Below, piece after piece: positions 1-11,800 of a stretch of DNA of 64,000 nt (position 1 is the stretch's first letter; every line of letters starts with the position of its first letter). Source of the DNA: Eonycteris spelaea. Lineage: Eukaryota > Chordata > Mammalia > Chiroptera > Pteropodidae. Position numbers and translations under genes: made by a program. The notes beneath the pieces were generated by a model, which was not told where the DNA came from, did no database searches, and worked only from the letters and a program-made list of their open reading frames with translations. The DNA is taken from NCBI GenBank assembly GCA_003508835.1, contig PUFA01000003.1, positions 13,245,501 to 13,309,500 on the forward strand. The letters are read 5' to 3'.

Positions 1-1017
1 ATTCACATATAGGGCTGGAAATGAGAAATTCCAGAATATCTTTTCCTATCTTTTCATTGTGCAAACTCAGGCACCCGATGTCACAGAATAGGAAACACTG
101 AACTGGCATGCTGTCACATTTCCTTTTCTAATTTTTCTGATAAAATCTCTTCTACCTTTCTATTTGCCTTTTTTTCCCCAGCTGTCTCAGCCTACTCCAG
201 CAGGCTTTAGAACTTTCCCAGCTTCTGCATTTTAATTATGAGATTTGGTGGCTGCCGTTCTTTCAAGGAACAAATGCTGCAGGATAGCTAACTGTCGAAT
301 TAGAGCTCACATCATAGGCTGCAGACAGCAGCAAAACTTGGTGATACAAAGATTCTTAGATCCTCTGGTTTCCAATCTCATCAAAGGTCATGTTTGTGTA
401 GGCCTTGATTTCAATATTCAATGATGGAAGGGAAGAGCAGTCAGATAGATGAAAACTTTCATTTCTTTGCTGTTGTTTTTTGTTTTTTCCCCTCCTTGAA
501 GTCTTCTTAGGTAGATCAAGGAAGGGCTGACAACTTTGTCTCTGGCTTCTCTCCTTATTTTTCCTCATTTCCCTATTTTAAAAATGTGCTTTCCCCAAAC
601 CTGTTCATAATATGTCATCCTCATTTATTTGTGCAACATCAACTCTCATTATACATGTGGGTTTTATCTAACAAAAATGCAATGTCAAGCTCAGGCTGCC
701 TCTGTGGTCACTTGATGTTTACTCATCCAGTGCAAACTAATTTCATTGTTTGTTCAAGAAAAACATTACCAAAAAAAGCAAACCTGTAATCAAAACCCTT
801 TTTCAGGCATTGAAAAGTTGAATAGAAATTAATAGGTCACAATGTTTCTTTTAGAATTATAAGAACCACCTCCTCTCTCTACTTGTAGAGCTACTAGGGC
901 ATATGGCTATTCTTATTTATGATATCTCAGCTACCCCAAATATTGTATAAATCTAAGAACTGGAATTTATTAAATATTTCCACAATTTCTCTTACATGTT
1001 ACTGTTGTTACTGGTAA
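1..1017. other. Anonymous AT-rich non-coding DNA
   Basis: No recognisable repeat family, coding frame or RNA gene is visible. The short open frames on both strands (up to about 70 codons) have no codon structure or splice context that supports them. A pyrimidine-rich stretch lies near 160-180. Confidence 0.5.
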
Positions 1018-1142
1018 TACACATACACACACATGCATACATACACATATATACATACATACATATGTGTATATATATAGATTATATACATCTTTATGTT
1101 TATATATTATAATATCTATGTTTAGATATATACCTATATATG
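1018..1142. repeat. CA/TA alternating simple repeat
   Basis: An alternating purine-pyrimidine stretch of CA, CATA and TA units passes into imperfect TATA-rich sequence. It is a degenerate microsatellite with no coding content. Confidence 0.8.
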
Positions 1143-2075
1143 ACATAGCATATTAGGTCATATTCATCATAAATAGAAAGTGAAAACTCTAAATCAAATT
1201 CTTAAAATTCTAAATTAACTGTTTAATCCTCAGTCCAACCATCGAATGCATTATTTAATTATAATTGTACTAAAATTTATTATTCTAGTGTAAAAGAATC
1301 CTCCCACTCTGTTCATTTGGCTTTAATTTGGAGAAGAGCACTAAGTAGTGGAGACAGGAAAGGGACCAGATAGAAGGGGGACTCAGACTGAGAGGGCTGC
1401 AGCTGGCACTTTTGGAGGCTCTGCTCGCTTCAGCCTGTACCATAAAACCATATTTGGATTTCAGTGTCACTTATCCCCTAAGAGTCTGAATGGGCTAGAT
1501 GATAAGCAGCACATCTTTCAGCTGTACTATGATTATTTAAAACCATACAAGTCATCACTGTTGCTACCTCTATGTTGTGAGCAAATTAAAAATAATTTTA
1601 AGAACTAGAAGCACCAGCTGTCCTGTAAGATCTAAAGGGTTTTCCTCGGTGAAGATTTAGCGGTGCAGGCTCCCACTGGTTAGGCTGCAGTACACACGGC
1701 TTTTTAGAAGTCAGCGGATAATATTCTTATATGGATATAATCCTAATTTCCATAAATTGCATTGGAAATATTAATACATTCTATCTTACTTGTTAGAAAA
1801 CAGATAATGAGAGGGTCTCGGAAGATAATTTCTCTTTTAAAAATAATGATATGATGAAGATACTTCCTAAAACCACTAGTTATAAGCTAAATGCAAGAAG
1901 ACTGCCTTATTTGTTCACAAGGTTCCTGGACTATCAATGCTGAACTCACTATACTTAAAGCTCTTTGAGGAATCTTATGCATGAAACATGCTCCATAAAA
2001 CCAAATTCTATTCTAGCTTATTCAACCTCAAAGGTCATGGTTGAAACTTCCTTTTCAATAATCACTGCTTTCCAG
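1143..2075. other. Anonymous non-coding DNA
   Basis: No repeat family or gene was recognised. An 86-codon plus-strand open frame at 1348-1608 overlaps a minus-strand open frame and has no supporting signals. A pyrimidine-rich stretch ending in CAG at 2073-2075 could act as a splice acceptor and is used in the exon candidate that follows. Confidence 0.4.
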
Positions 2076-2627
2076 AGTGACACACCTGTTCCATGCTACT
2101 ACAAGGCACAGTCTGCATCAAAAGAAAAACGAAAAAAAAAAAAAACACACACAGAACAAAAAGACAAACAACTGGATAACAACTCTGGGATTTATAAATG
2201 CATCCTCATGATGACACCCTGCCACTAGAGGCACCGACAGCAGAGATAACCCAGCTGGTGTGACTTACTTTCCAAAGTCATAACCTTAATGCATCCCAGT
2301 GGAGAAAATGAAAAGAGATTTATTATTAGTTCAGAGCTAATGTTGATCAATGAGCGAAATGCCATGAGGTTGTAGCCAAGGCCATACGTGCTGTCCAAGA
2401 AAAAAAATAAAAGAGAAGAACAAGGGGGAAGTGCCTGCAATATACAAGGGAAACACAGGAGAGAATAAAACCTCTTTTGTTAGGAAACCATCCCTCATGA
2501 CCAAGAGCAGTGCTCCACCATCTGCTCTTCGTCCTGTGGTCTCACAGTGCAAATGCTTGTCATGTACAACAAGCAAACGAAGCATTAGGAAAAGGGAACA
2601 TTTCCGAAATAATTCTCCTAATACCAG
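2076..2627 (+). other. Speculative exon candidate with a perfect splice donor
   Basis: The right edge is CAG followed by GTAAGT at 2625-2633, an exact match to the mammalian 5' splice-site consensus. The left edge is a pyrimidine-rich stretch ending in CAG at 2073-2075. A 66-codon open frame at 2431-2631 runs into the donor, is rich in Ser, Lys and Arg, and resembles no family I know. An A-rich stretch lies at 2128-2146. Splice-like motifs this good occur by chance in tens of kilobases, so this is only a place to look. If transcribed it could equally be a non-coding exon. Confidence 0.15.
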
Positions 2628-2633
2628 GTAAGT

Positions 2634-3655
2634 TGGTCCAAGAATCTGCAAGCCTCTATTTTACTGCATGCCCACAAGTATCATATCTGTAAGGACAAAC
2701 TCTTAACAGAGCAGCATCCTATTGCTGAGAGTAGAAAGGATAGGGACTTTGGCCCTGTGCGAAGGTGTCAAGACAAACACAAAGTGACAGAAAGAGAGAT
2801 AAAGAAGCTCAGTGAAAATATGTTTAATATATAACATTCCTATTTACCTTGCTGTGAGATTGGGTTTGCATTTTCATTACTAGCTGGTATTCCTTAAACA
2901 TCCTTCCACCTATGGGGGTGCTGTTGTAGACAATTTGTAGCAGTAGCTAATGATAAGAAAAAAAAAGTGTCTTGGGGAGCAGAAATGTGACTGTCATGTG
3001 TAAGTGCATACAGCAGCAAGTTGAGTGGACAAGAGAAAAGTTAGAACAAGGGAAGAGATGGTGGATTCCCTAATGTAAAGGTCAGGCCCGCAGGAGTACC
3101 ACATCTGAGAACACAGGTAATCTAAGACGCTAGAGCCAGATTTAAACAAATTGTCAATTGCCAGTGGAAACTCAGGGCTTCAAGGCAAGGAGTCCCAGGA
3201 AATAAAAACAGGAAATTTACCAAAACTGAGGAAGCAGAGAGGTATCATAAAGAGAAGGAAGGACACAGTCACTAAGAAAGAACTGAGTAACTAATGTGAG
3301 TCTGTCACCTCCCTTTATTTCCCTGCTACCCTCTTGAGAGGCTACCTTGAGCAAGATAGGCCAGGAGTTGGTAGCTGGAGACTGGTAGCTGATGTCAACT
3401 CAAACTAGCTGGCCTGACAGCAAACACAGTTAGTGATAAATTGCGGGTGTCTACCCGCAAAGACAGTCACACAATGCAGTATTTTAAAACATAAAAGCCA
3501 AATGCTAATGTCAGACTTCAAATATGCAAGGGAAAACTTTCCTAGTGGTTAAGTTTATGCATTAAGTCAGATATGAATTTGAATCCTCCTTCACTCTTAG
3601 GGAGTATAAACTAGTATACTAGTTTGACGACCTTTAGTATAACATATCATAGTTC
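2634..3655. other. Anonymous non-coding DNA
   Basis: Moderately purine-rich sequence with no family assignment. Base composition is a little more balanced at 3050-3450 than in the flanks. No open frame or RNA structure stands out. Confidence 0.4.
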
Positions 3656-3724
3656 TCTGTGTGTGTATATATGTTGTGTGTGTATACATGTATATACACA
3701 TACATACACATATGTATATATAAA
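3656..3724. repeat. TG/TA/CA alternating repeat, nearly self-complementary
   Basis: GTGTGTATAT-type units give way to ATACACATAC-type units, so the tract is partly its own reverse complement. Alternating purine-pyrimidine sequence of this kind can form a hairpin or Z-like DNA. That last point is inference. Confidence 0.8.
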
Positions 3725-3799
3725 CTTTCTTTAAAAAGTGCAAATGAGAAACTATGAAAAATAACATAGGTACTATTTAACTATACAAATGGAAATATT

Positions 3800-4460
3800 T
3801 TTGTAAAAGATTAGAATGTCTGACTAGATCCACCACAAATTTAGGGGAGAAATTGCAAATAAGGGTGAAACAAAAAGTTGATACCTAAAATATAGCTTCA
3901 CTCTTACTACTGTCAAGAATAACAACAAATAATACAAAGATAAAATTCATAAAGGAGCAAATCCAAATGGCAAAACAAAACAAAAACTCAATACCATGGT
4001 AGCTAGGGAAATGCAAAAAAAATGTGTTATTACTTTACAACTATCAGACTGGGGAACATTTCAAAAGAGCATTAGCACTTATTGCAGGTGGAGAAAATGG
4101 CTTATGGATATTTAAATTAAAAAAGCCTTTTTGGAAAGCAATCCAGGTGAGTACACTGAACACTTAAAAAAATAGACTCATCAATTCTAATCTTGAGAAC
4201 CTTAATAATGATAAAAATAGGTCATAAGGATATGTGTCTTAAGTTTTTGTATTGCAAAATTGTACATGCAGAAAAATAGGTTTAAAAATCAACAGGAATA
4301 TGATTGAATAAATTATGGTACATTTCTACTATGGAATATCAGGCAGCCATTATTTTACAGAAATAGTTTGTGGTCAGCATATAGAAAAGAATGGGTTGGT
4401 TGAAGACACACAGTGTTAATATTATTTATCTGAAGAATGAGATGAAAAATGTCAGGGAAG
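3800..4460 (+). mobile_element. LINE-1 fragment, old M-type, 3' part of ORF2 and beyond
   Basis: The order of motifs fits the distal part of an old LINE-1: a segment near 4005-4070 resembling the end of ORF2, a GGTGGAGAAAATGG-like stretch near 4088, then AAATTATGGTACATT and ATGGAATATCAGGCAGCCATT near 4310-4350. These are hallmark 3' ORF2 phrases. Many frame breaks and substitutions show it is long dead. No poly(A) tail or target duplication is evident. The exact subfamily is not determined. Confidence 0.7.
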
Positions 4461-4469
4461 AGAAGGGGA

Positions 4470-5400
4470 GGGGAAGAAAACTCTTAAAAGAGTAGTAACA
4501 AAAAAGACTGCCTGATATGCCCTATGTATGTCATGATTACCTTGAAGCATTGTGAATATATATTATATGTGAATGAAGACATTTCAGAAATACTTTTTGA
4601 TATAATTTTGTTTCTGTGTTGCTTCACATTTTTAAATAGCCTTAACTTTATATATTTTATCAATGTTTTTGATCCATGTAGGTTAATTACATTTGTATCG
4701 ATGTCAAATATTTCTTTTATACTATGAAATTATCTGCTTTATGATATTTATATTTCTATCCTTGCTTTTTAAAGATCTCATTTAATATTTACTTAACTAT
4801 TTACCCTCATATAACCTTTTGTTGTTGTTGCATGTTTTAGTTTTTATTGTGATCAAATGTTTAACTGATGACTCTTCTTTCATGTAAATTAAATTTTCTT
4901 CACTTTTTCACTATAATGGTTGTACTTGCCTCCATTTTGCTCATACACTAGTACTAATTATCATTTTTTCTTTATGTATAGACCATGTTTGGTACACAAT
5001 ACTTAATTTATTTTCATTAGTAATGGTCACCTCCTCCTCCTCCTCCTCCTTTCTTATTTCTTCTTCTGGAGACCAAAATCAACATGAGCTATATCTCGAT
5101 TATCTATCTAGTGATCCATATTCAGTATACTTTATTTTATGTAATGCGTATGTCTTTCACTTATACCTCCCACTGAGAATTAAATTCAGATACTTTGTTA
5201 TTCACTGTCCTACATCACATCTTTTATTGATTGGTTCTCATTTTATAAAAGCAATGCCCTCCAGTTTATAGAAAACATACATTAAACGTTTATCCTTTTT
5301 TTTCTGATTTATGAAATGTATCTATTTTAATATTATAAATTCCCTCAACATTTTTAGCATATTCTTATAATTAAAATTCTTGTAAGCTCTATACTGATTT
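4470..5400. other. Anonymous AT-rich DNA with a (TCC)n tract
   Basis: Very AT-rich sequence without a recognised family. A short (CCT)n microsatellite of about eight units lies at 5028-5051. The 82-codon frame at 5023-5271 begins inside that microsatellite and is treated as chance. Confidence 0.45.
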
Positions 5401-5414
5401 TTTTTCTCTTCCAT

Positions 5415-5444
5415 AAAAAAAAAAAAAAGAGAGAGAGAGAGAGA
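5415..5444 (+). repeat. Poly(A) followed by (GA)n
   Basis: A run of about 14 A followed by seven or so GA units. It is a simple repeat; no SINE body lies next to it on either side. Confidence 0.8.
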
Positions 5445-6364
5445 TCTCTAGCCAGGCACATGTTGGAGAGCAGTCACGGGCAACGATTGCTTTCAGTCCT
5501 GGCAGCCTGAGCACCAGCAGAGGCAACAGGCAATCAGATTTCTGAACCTGGAGGCTAGGAAGATATGCCAAGCACAGTTCTTGGCACACCGAAAATTCTT
5601 CCCTGAGGTACAAGCAATATTTACTTTTAGGTACAAATTCCCACTTCAATTTTTCTGGCTCATTCTGGTATAAGTCTGGAGGAGAAAAATCCATTATAAG
5701 TGAAACCCTGATTTCTGTTGACAGAGCAGTTAAGACCCAAATATAACAAACCTTCTTAATGAATCAAAGCTTCTGGAATATTGTGGAAAAGATATTTTTC
5801 TTCCTTTTTAAGTGTAGCATATAGATCTGACCAGAGACAAATCATATTGATTGGGCAGTTAAAAAACGTGAGCAGTCATACTAATTTGTAAGGACTGTGT
5901 CTTATGTTGTACTTACAAAATGGAAATGAAGAAACAAATTCCCTAAAGGATCTAATTCTGAACCCCAGCCCATTGGAAAGAAAGATTTTAACAATCCTCA
6001 ACAGAATACGATGCAGTTGTTGCATTAGAAGGAGCGTTTATTTCTATGGGCACAGAAAGTCCAGATGGCTCCTAAAGTCATATTGGACTCTTTTATAATT
6101 TCTTCCTTTTCTCCTTTCCTCTGTTCCCTCCATTCTCCTTTCCCTTCCACTTTCTCTTTTCTCCTTACTATTTACATTAAAATGCTTCTTCATAAATAGC
6201 CACGAGATAGGATTAGAGTAAATTAGTAGGGCAATCTGATTGGAGTGGTATATTGTATTTCTACAGTATGGATATAGAAAAAATTCAGAGTCTCCTAAAA
6301 CACCGAGATAAATGGAAATGGATGGAGGCAGAAAAAATGAGTTGTAAGGGTGCATTTTAAAAAT
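5445..6364. other. Anonymous DNA with a small GC-richer patch
   Basis: The 5450-5600 patch is more GC-rich than its surroundings and lies in a 101-codon minus-strand frame (5389-5694). That frame includes the adjacent A and GA repeats, which argues against it being a gene. A pyrimidine-rich TCC/TTCC stretch lies at about 6100-6170. No repeat family was recognised. Confidence 0.4.
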
Positions 6365-6810
6365 ATATTACTCTTTTAAAATTATTTTACCTTTTTATTA
6401 TAAAAATACTATGTTATTTTATTCAATTTGGAATATACAAGAAAGCCTACAGATAATGGAAAAAATTTACTTCATATCTCACCACCTTGAAATAACCATT
6501 GTGAAAATATAAGCATATTTTCTATAGTATTATTATTTTTTAACTCTGTGAGAGTTTAAAATGAAATTGAGGTCATTCTTGATATACATATGAGTAACCT
6601 TCTTATTTATATTTAACAATATATTGCAAAATTTTTATATTTATTTTTACATTCTGCAAAAATACTTTTAGTGCCCTCATATGAATGTGAATTTAAAACC
6701 AACTCTCTCTTATCAAGTTTTTAGCTTCTTTCAGTTTCTTTTTACTATTATAAATAACACTGATACAATTGTGTATAAAAATATTTTTGCACAGCACTGT
6801 TTCCTTAAGT
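6365..6810 (-). mobile_element. Probable ancient repeat, LINE-1 3'-like, family uncertain
   Basis: Phrases near 6440-6500 (AATATACAAGAAAGCC..., CACCACCTTGAAATAACCATTG) and near 6745-6765 (TTACTATTATAAATAACACTG) match a pattern common in antisense mammalian LINE-1-related 3' sequence. Divergence is high and the family is not certain. Confidence 0.4.
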
Positions 6811-7785
6811 TAAATGATGGAAAGTAGTCTTTTAACAGAAACTGGTTTTCAAGAATTTTACTTTTCCTTTAAAATCAAATATATGCTAATGTATTTCAAG
6901 GTTTTAAACAGACCTAAAAATAATAATTTTTCAAAGTTAAGTAAAACACAAAAACTGTTCCTATTTGTTTTTCTATTTTTCTTTTGGGGGGGTGGGGGGT
7001 TGCATTTAAGACTAAAGCATAAATTAACCACCATAAAAGCCAAGAAGTTTTTTTAAGTTCAACTCCCATTTTTTTAGATGAGAGGTAAATTACTAAGCCT
7101 GTGTCTGGTGGGGTCCTGTCAATAATTACATTCAGAATATTCTCTATATGTGGCCTTTCCTATGATCTGGTTTGTAGTCCTCACAATGTTCTACACATAA
7201 TTTGTCTACATTTTCCACTTTAAGTGTTAAAAAATCCTAGACTCTTCTCTCTTAGCAAACTTGCATTAAAAAATACTCATGGGACCAACCATTTACACAA
7301 ACCTGCTACAATGGAATATGATATTTTCTGAATTTACAATGGTGCTCATAATTTAATAAGAATATAACAAGCATTATATTAATTATCTTTACTATAGAGC
7401 AAATGGACTTGCTTCCCAATATGAAACATAACAACGCATTTTGAAAGAATCTATAATACACTTGATATGTAGAAGCAAATATTTTTATGAGTTGAAGCTT
7501 AATGAAATTTTCAGGTGAGAAAGGTATGCTAGCACATAATCTCTAACTTCTCTGCAAAGGCATTTAGAAAGAGAACTGCATATTTCTACCCATGGTGTTT
7601 ATCCTGATTAAAAAAAAAAAAATCCATATGTAACTTAGAATTGACCCAATGGAAGTCAATGTCTTGGAGCAGTGTGAAATTGGATATTTTGGTACATGTG
7701 AAGATAATAAAATTAAGGTTGAAAAAACTAGGTTGTATTTCTTTTAAATCTTCATACTATAATTGCAATAAGTGTTTCAGGAAAG
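6811..7785. other. Anonymous AT-rich DNA with a short G-run pair
   Basis: No recognised repeat or gene. Two G runs of seven and six bases separated by one T lie at 6986-6999, a weak G-quadruplex-like feature. A 13-base A run lies at about 7609-7621. Confidence 0.45.
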
Positions 7786-7789
7786 AAAT

Positions 7790-7831
7790 AAAGAAAAAAA
7801 AGAGAAAAAAAAGAAAGAAAGAAAGAAGAAA

Positions 7832-7871
<40 letters not shown>

Positions 7872-7957
7872 GAAGGAAGGAAGGAAGGAAGGAAGGAAGG
7901 AAGGAAGGAAGGAAGGAAGGAAGGAAAGGAAGGAAGGAAGGAAGGAAAGAAAAAGGA
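7790..7957 (+). repeat. 168-nt uninterrupted homopurine tract, (AAAG)n then (GGAA)n
   Basis: Every base from 7790 to 7957 is A or G. The left third is irregular A-rich and AAAG units, the centre is regular AAAG (about 7826-7870), and the right is regular GGAA units (about 7870-7950) ending in A-rich sequence. Two overlapping open frames of 114 and 160 codons cross it and encode only Lys/Glu/Arg repeats; they are products of the repeat, not genes. Homopurine tracts of this length are known triplex (H-DNA) formers and are usually length-variable. Confidence 0.97.
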
Positions 7958-10440
7958 TGGGAGATTAGATTTAATTGTTTGCTAATATATGAAATAATAT
8001 TGAATAAATTGATAGTTTATTTCTTAATCATACAGCTTATGTCTTCAACTACTTCATTGAGTGGGTTTTTGTTTCTTTCTTTCTCATGTGGACCTTGGAA
8101 TAAAGAATGGAAGAAGGTCATGCTTAGATGCAAAAGATTATTAAGATGTTGCCATTATTTTTCAAATCCATTGGTTAAAAATAACCTTTTTCCATTCACT
8201 ATAAGATTTATACATGTCACAGTTAGCATAAATCAGATGCATATTTTCTGGTAGTAATTGATCATGTGTCTGGAGTCCATTGGACAAAAGTCTACAAGGT
8301 GAGTGGTTTGGGAAAAAATTTCAAAACACTAGTACACCAGTGGTCAGCTATTCAATAGAATTAATAGAGAGGCAGCAGAATTCTCTTGTGTCAGCCTTGA
8401 ATTCTCCCTTCAATTTATATCTGTTTAGACCATATCCTTTCCAACATACCTCCTTGCTAAGGCTTTGTTTTTATTTACCATGACAACATAAATAAATGGA
8501 CCATTTAAAAAAAGGAGAAAACAATGGTATTCTTTTTTCTTGATCTTTTGAAAAAAGGTTATTTTTTATAAAACAAAACAGTCCATCAAAAATATTTTCT
8601 GAATAATTATATTTCATGCATGAAGTAAAAAATAGAAATACTAATTAATCATCTTTTTGTATGCTTGGGTAAAAACTTTTTTGCAAAATTTTGTTTGATC
8701 AAAAATTCCCCCCCCCCAAATTTGGATTTTTTGAAGTGAAATGTAAATACACATACTTAAGGTGTTTTGCTTATTTGTATGTATATGCACATGTGTGTTT
8801 TTCTATGTACATACTATCTCTGTATGAAAGATCTTGATGGTTTGATTCTACCACTTTCTATACTGTAATCATATTTGAGATAACAGAAACTGGAGTTTCT
8901 ACAAACTTTTACAGCCTTAACTATAAGTGTCCCAAATCAAACTCAGTGAAACACTGCATTCAATTTACTGCCTGTCATCACAAACTTTAGTAAAGTCATA
9001 TCGGAGGTCAGGTACATTTGCAGCCTCAGTCTTGACCTCACAGATCTCAAGGTCCTATCAGTGTGGTATGAACTTGACTATTTTTTCATAAGAGAGACAG
9101 GACATGTAATATTTAAGTCCCCAGACCTACCTGACCAAGTACATGACAACATTTTCAACTAAGTCGTAAAGTATGAACAAAAAGTAACTGGAATACTTGA
9201 CTGATGTAACTTATCTTATAAATGCGACATCTATAGTTACCTTCCCTGGGAATCTTGGCTTATAGGAAGAGGGGCAGAACAGATTTCATATTCGGAAAAG
9301 CACAGTAATCAACATTCTTATAAAATGTGGGGCTGAAAATGCAGAGGATAGAAAAGAAATTAAATAACATATTTTTATTTGAGTCTCCTTTTCACTATAA
9401 TGATATGTATTTATGTATGTTAATATGGATATGGCAATAGGAAGAATCACTATGTTGCATTTATTTGTTCTCCAATAAACTCCAGATAAATATAGAAAAC
9501 CTGTCAGCCAAAATTTTGGAGATAGGAGTTAGTTGGTTTACCAAAAAGCTGGCTTTCATTTAATATAAAAATTTTTTATGTACTTATTTATGAATAATTT
9601 ATCTTTCTTTGGGCTCATGGATTCATTTCTACTGAGTCTTATATCTTCTTTCTTACTATCACATTCATAATTGAATTATCCGTATGCTTAAATTTTGGCT
9701 TTGAAAGGCTAACTAGCCATATGCTTCAAATTCATTTCTGGCACACAATGAAATGCACGATGAATAATCAAGTGATTGTATAAGTTATCATTTACATAAT
9801 TTACACAATGATGATAATAGAAGTTCATGGAGCCTATTGAATATCTATATCTAACTCTGTTAGTAGAGAAAAAAGAAATGTAATTTGAATTTATTGTCAA
9901 TCTCTGAATAACTATTTTTAAATATACTGAAATACTGTAATGAAATCTCCAGTTTTAAAAAAGGGAGAACATGGTGTACACTTACTCCTTTTGCGGCCTC
10001 AATTGAAAGTGATCAGTCATTTATAATTGTCATCTAAAATCTGTGACTTCTGAAAAATTTATTATTCCCTGTGACAAAAATTCAAACTTAAAATTTAAGT
10101 TAAAAAAGTTTTTAAAAGTGTAGTAATAACATAATCTTTATACAATTTTAGATTTATTTTTATATCCTAAAATGGTATTGATATCTAGGTTTGGTCAAAT
10201 TTTAATTTTAATATTAAAAATTCAATCATTTATTTTTTAACCAAAATGGGTATTGACTGCGTGTTGAAAAATAGGTATCTCACACAGATCATCAAAACAG
10301 AACTAATAACTTCCAAAGAAAACACTCTTAGCTCTGCTTCAAAAGTGTATCCTGAAATCTGCAGAAGTCTGTGTTTACCTTATACTATAGCTCTAGTAAA
10401 GTCATCATTGCCTTTCTCCTAGACACATAGAAGAAAGTCC
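7958..10440. other. Anonymous AT-rich DNA
   Basis: About 2.5 kb in which I recognise no gene or repeat family. A run of ten C lies at 8708-8717. Open frames are under 70 codons and lack support. The sequence is likely unique or too decayed to name. Confidence 0.45.
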
Positions 10441-10561
10441 TAAATGGATGGGCTCTGAACTTTTCTTCGTGCCCCTTTAAAATCTCTTCTCAGTAAGAAA
10501 TGACCTTCAAAATCATATCACATAGACCCCATTAAATTCTTGTAATGGTGCCCCAGTACAT

Positions 10562-10609
<48 letters not shown>

Positions 10610-11305
10610 TTCTTTACTCTGATCTACAAAAGCTCCTTGAGCCATCTATAGCCTACTTTTGAGCATTTGAACATTTCTCTACTACTCACTCTTTTAGCTC
10701 TTTTACTCACATGCATTCCCACCCTACTCCTAAGCTTTTTCCTGTCTTAGGAACTTGCTCTTTATTCTGCTTGGAACTTTTGACCCACAAATTTTTATAG
10801 CTTGTTTCTCCACAGTCAGGTCTCAGCTCTAACTTATCTCTTTTGAAAGGGTCATTATGTAGATCTAAGCATTCTTATTCATTTACAGGTTAGGTATTCT
10901 TTGGCAGTGATGTATGCTATAAACTCTTTTCCTCCAAAATGTGCATATTCATAGCTACACAATTTTTTATACTATTTCTAGGAGTTCATGGAATCTATTA
11001 AGTATATAGTATCCTTAAAAGTCTAAGTACCCAAATTAAGAATACTAGATTTCTCCAGTTCTTATAACCAACACTTTATCATCTTCTGAGGAGTTATCAT
11101 TATCTAAAATTACATTGTAATCTATTTATTGGCCTATGTAACATCTTTTTTTTCCTCTTAAGTGTAAGTTTTTATGAGAAGAAGCAAGAGGCTTTTCTTG
11201 TCTTTCTGGTTCACTGAACTCCTCAAACCTGAAATAGTGCCTAAATTTGAGTTGGAATTCAATAAATAGCTGTTGGATAAATGAATAAATGATTGAATCC
11301 TTGTT
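10441..11305 (+). mobile_element. LINE-2 3' portion
   Basis: Successive stretches follow the LINE-2 3' end: a CTTCAAAATCATATCACATAG-like segment near 10506, GCCATCTATAGCCTAC near 10640, AACTTGCTCTTTATTCTGCTTGG near 10751, GTCAGGTCTCAGCTC near 10816, and finally ATTCAATAAATAGCTGTTGGATAAATGAATAAATGA-like terminal sequence near 11257-11295. A 41-base A run interrupts it at 10567-10607. Reading frames are destroyed. Confidence 0.75.
10567..10607 (+). repeat. 41-base pure poly(A) tract inside LINE-2
   Basis: Forty-one consecutive A with no SINE or LINE body on its left. Sequence on both sides is LINE-2, so it appears to be an expanded internal A run or the remains of a very short insertion. Confidence 0.95.
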
Positions 11306-11665
11306 ATTATACCAATTGAGGGAGAGGATGAATGCATAATAAAGTGTCATGATCTGTTTATAGCAAGTGTGTTTTTTTATGTCCCAGGTTCAAGAAAATT
11401 TCTGTCTTTCCTTTCAGAAACTCCACTGGCATCTGCTTCTGGTACTTGATAAAAGAGACTATACATCAAATGTCCCATATATGGAGTTAAGAAGTTAAAA
11501 ACCCAAATACACCAATAGATTAAAAAATACTCCTAGCTGAGACCTGATCATCTCCTGGAAGCAGATTGTTTTGGAGAAAGTGGAGAGTGGCCAAAGGAAA
11601 AGAAATCAAAGCCTGTGAGCTAGATTGATTGGAGGATATCCCAGATAGCTTGGAGGTAATTTGAA
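11306..11665. other. Anonymous non-coding DNA
   Basis: No repeat family or gene recognised. The stretch lies between the LINE-2 end and a MIR. Confidence 0.4.
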
Positions 11666-11800
11666 GGTAGTTTATTATACTGGGTTAAAAATACAGTATT
11701 TGTATCTTAGAAATAAGTTTAATTTTAAACCCTGCCATTTACCAGTTGCGTGACTTTGGATAATTTGATTTAATCATCAAAATGCACAAAAGTTTTGTTG
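11666..11800 (+). mobile_element. MIR
   Basis: The MIR core is clear: an AAACCCTGCCATTTACCAGT segment near 11730 followed by TGCGTGACTTTGGATAA and TTTAATCATCAAAATG, matching the conserved central part of this tRNA-derived SINE in sense orientation. The ends are eroded. Confidence 0.8.

Noticed and set aside
5389..5694. 101-codon minus-strand frame
   Set aside because: It extends through the adjacent (GA)n and poly(A) repeats, and no homology is recognised.
7641..8254. Two overlapping open frames of 114 and 160 codons
   Set aside because: Much of each is Lys/Glu/Arg/Gly repeat read from the homopurine tract; the rest is AT-rich with no recognised homology.
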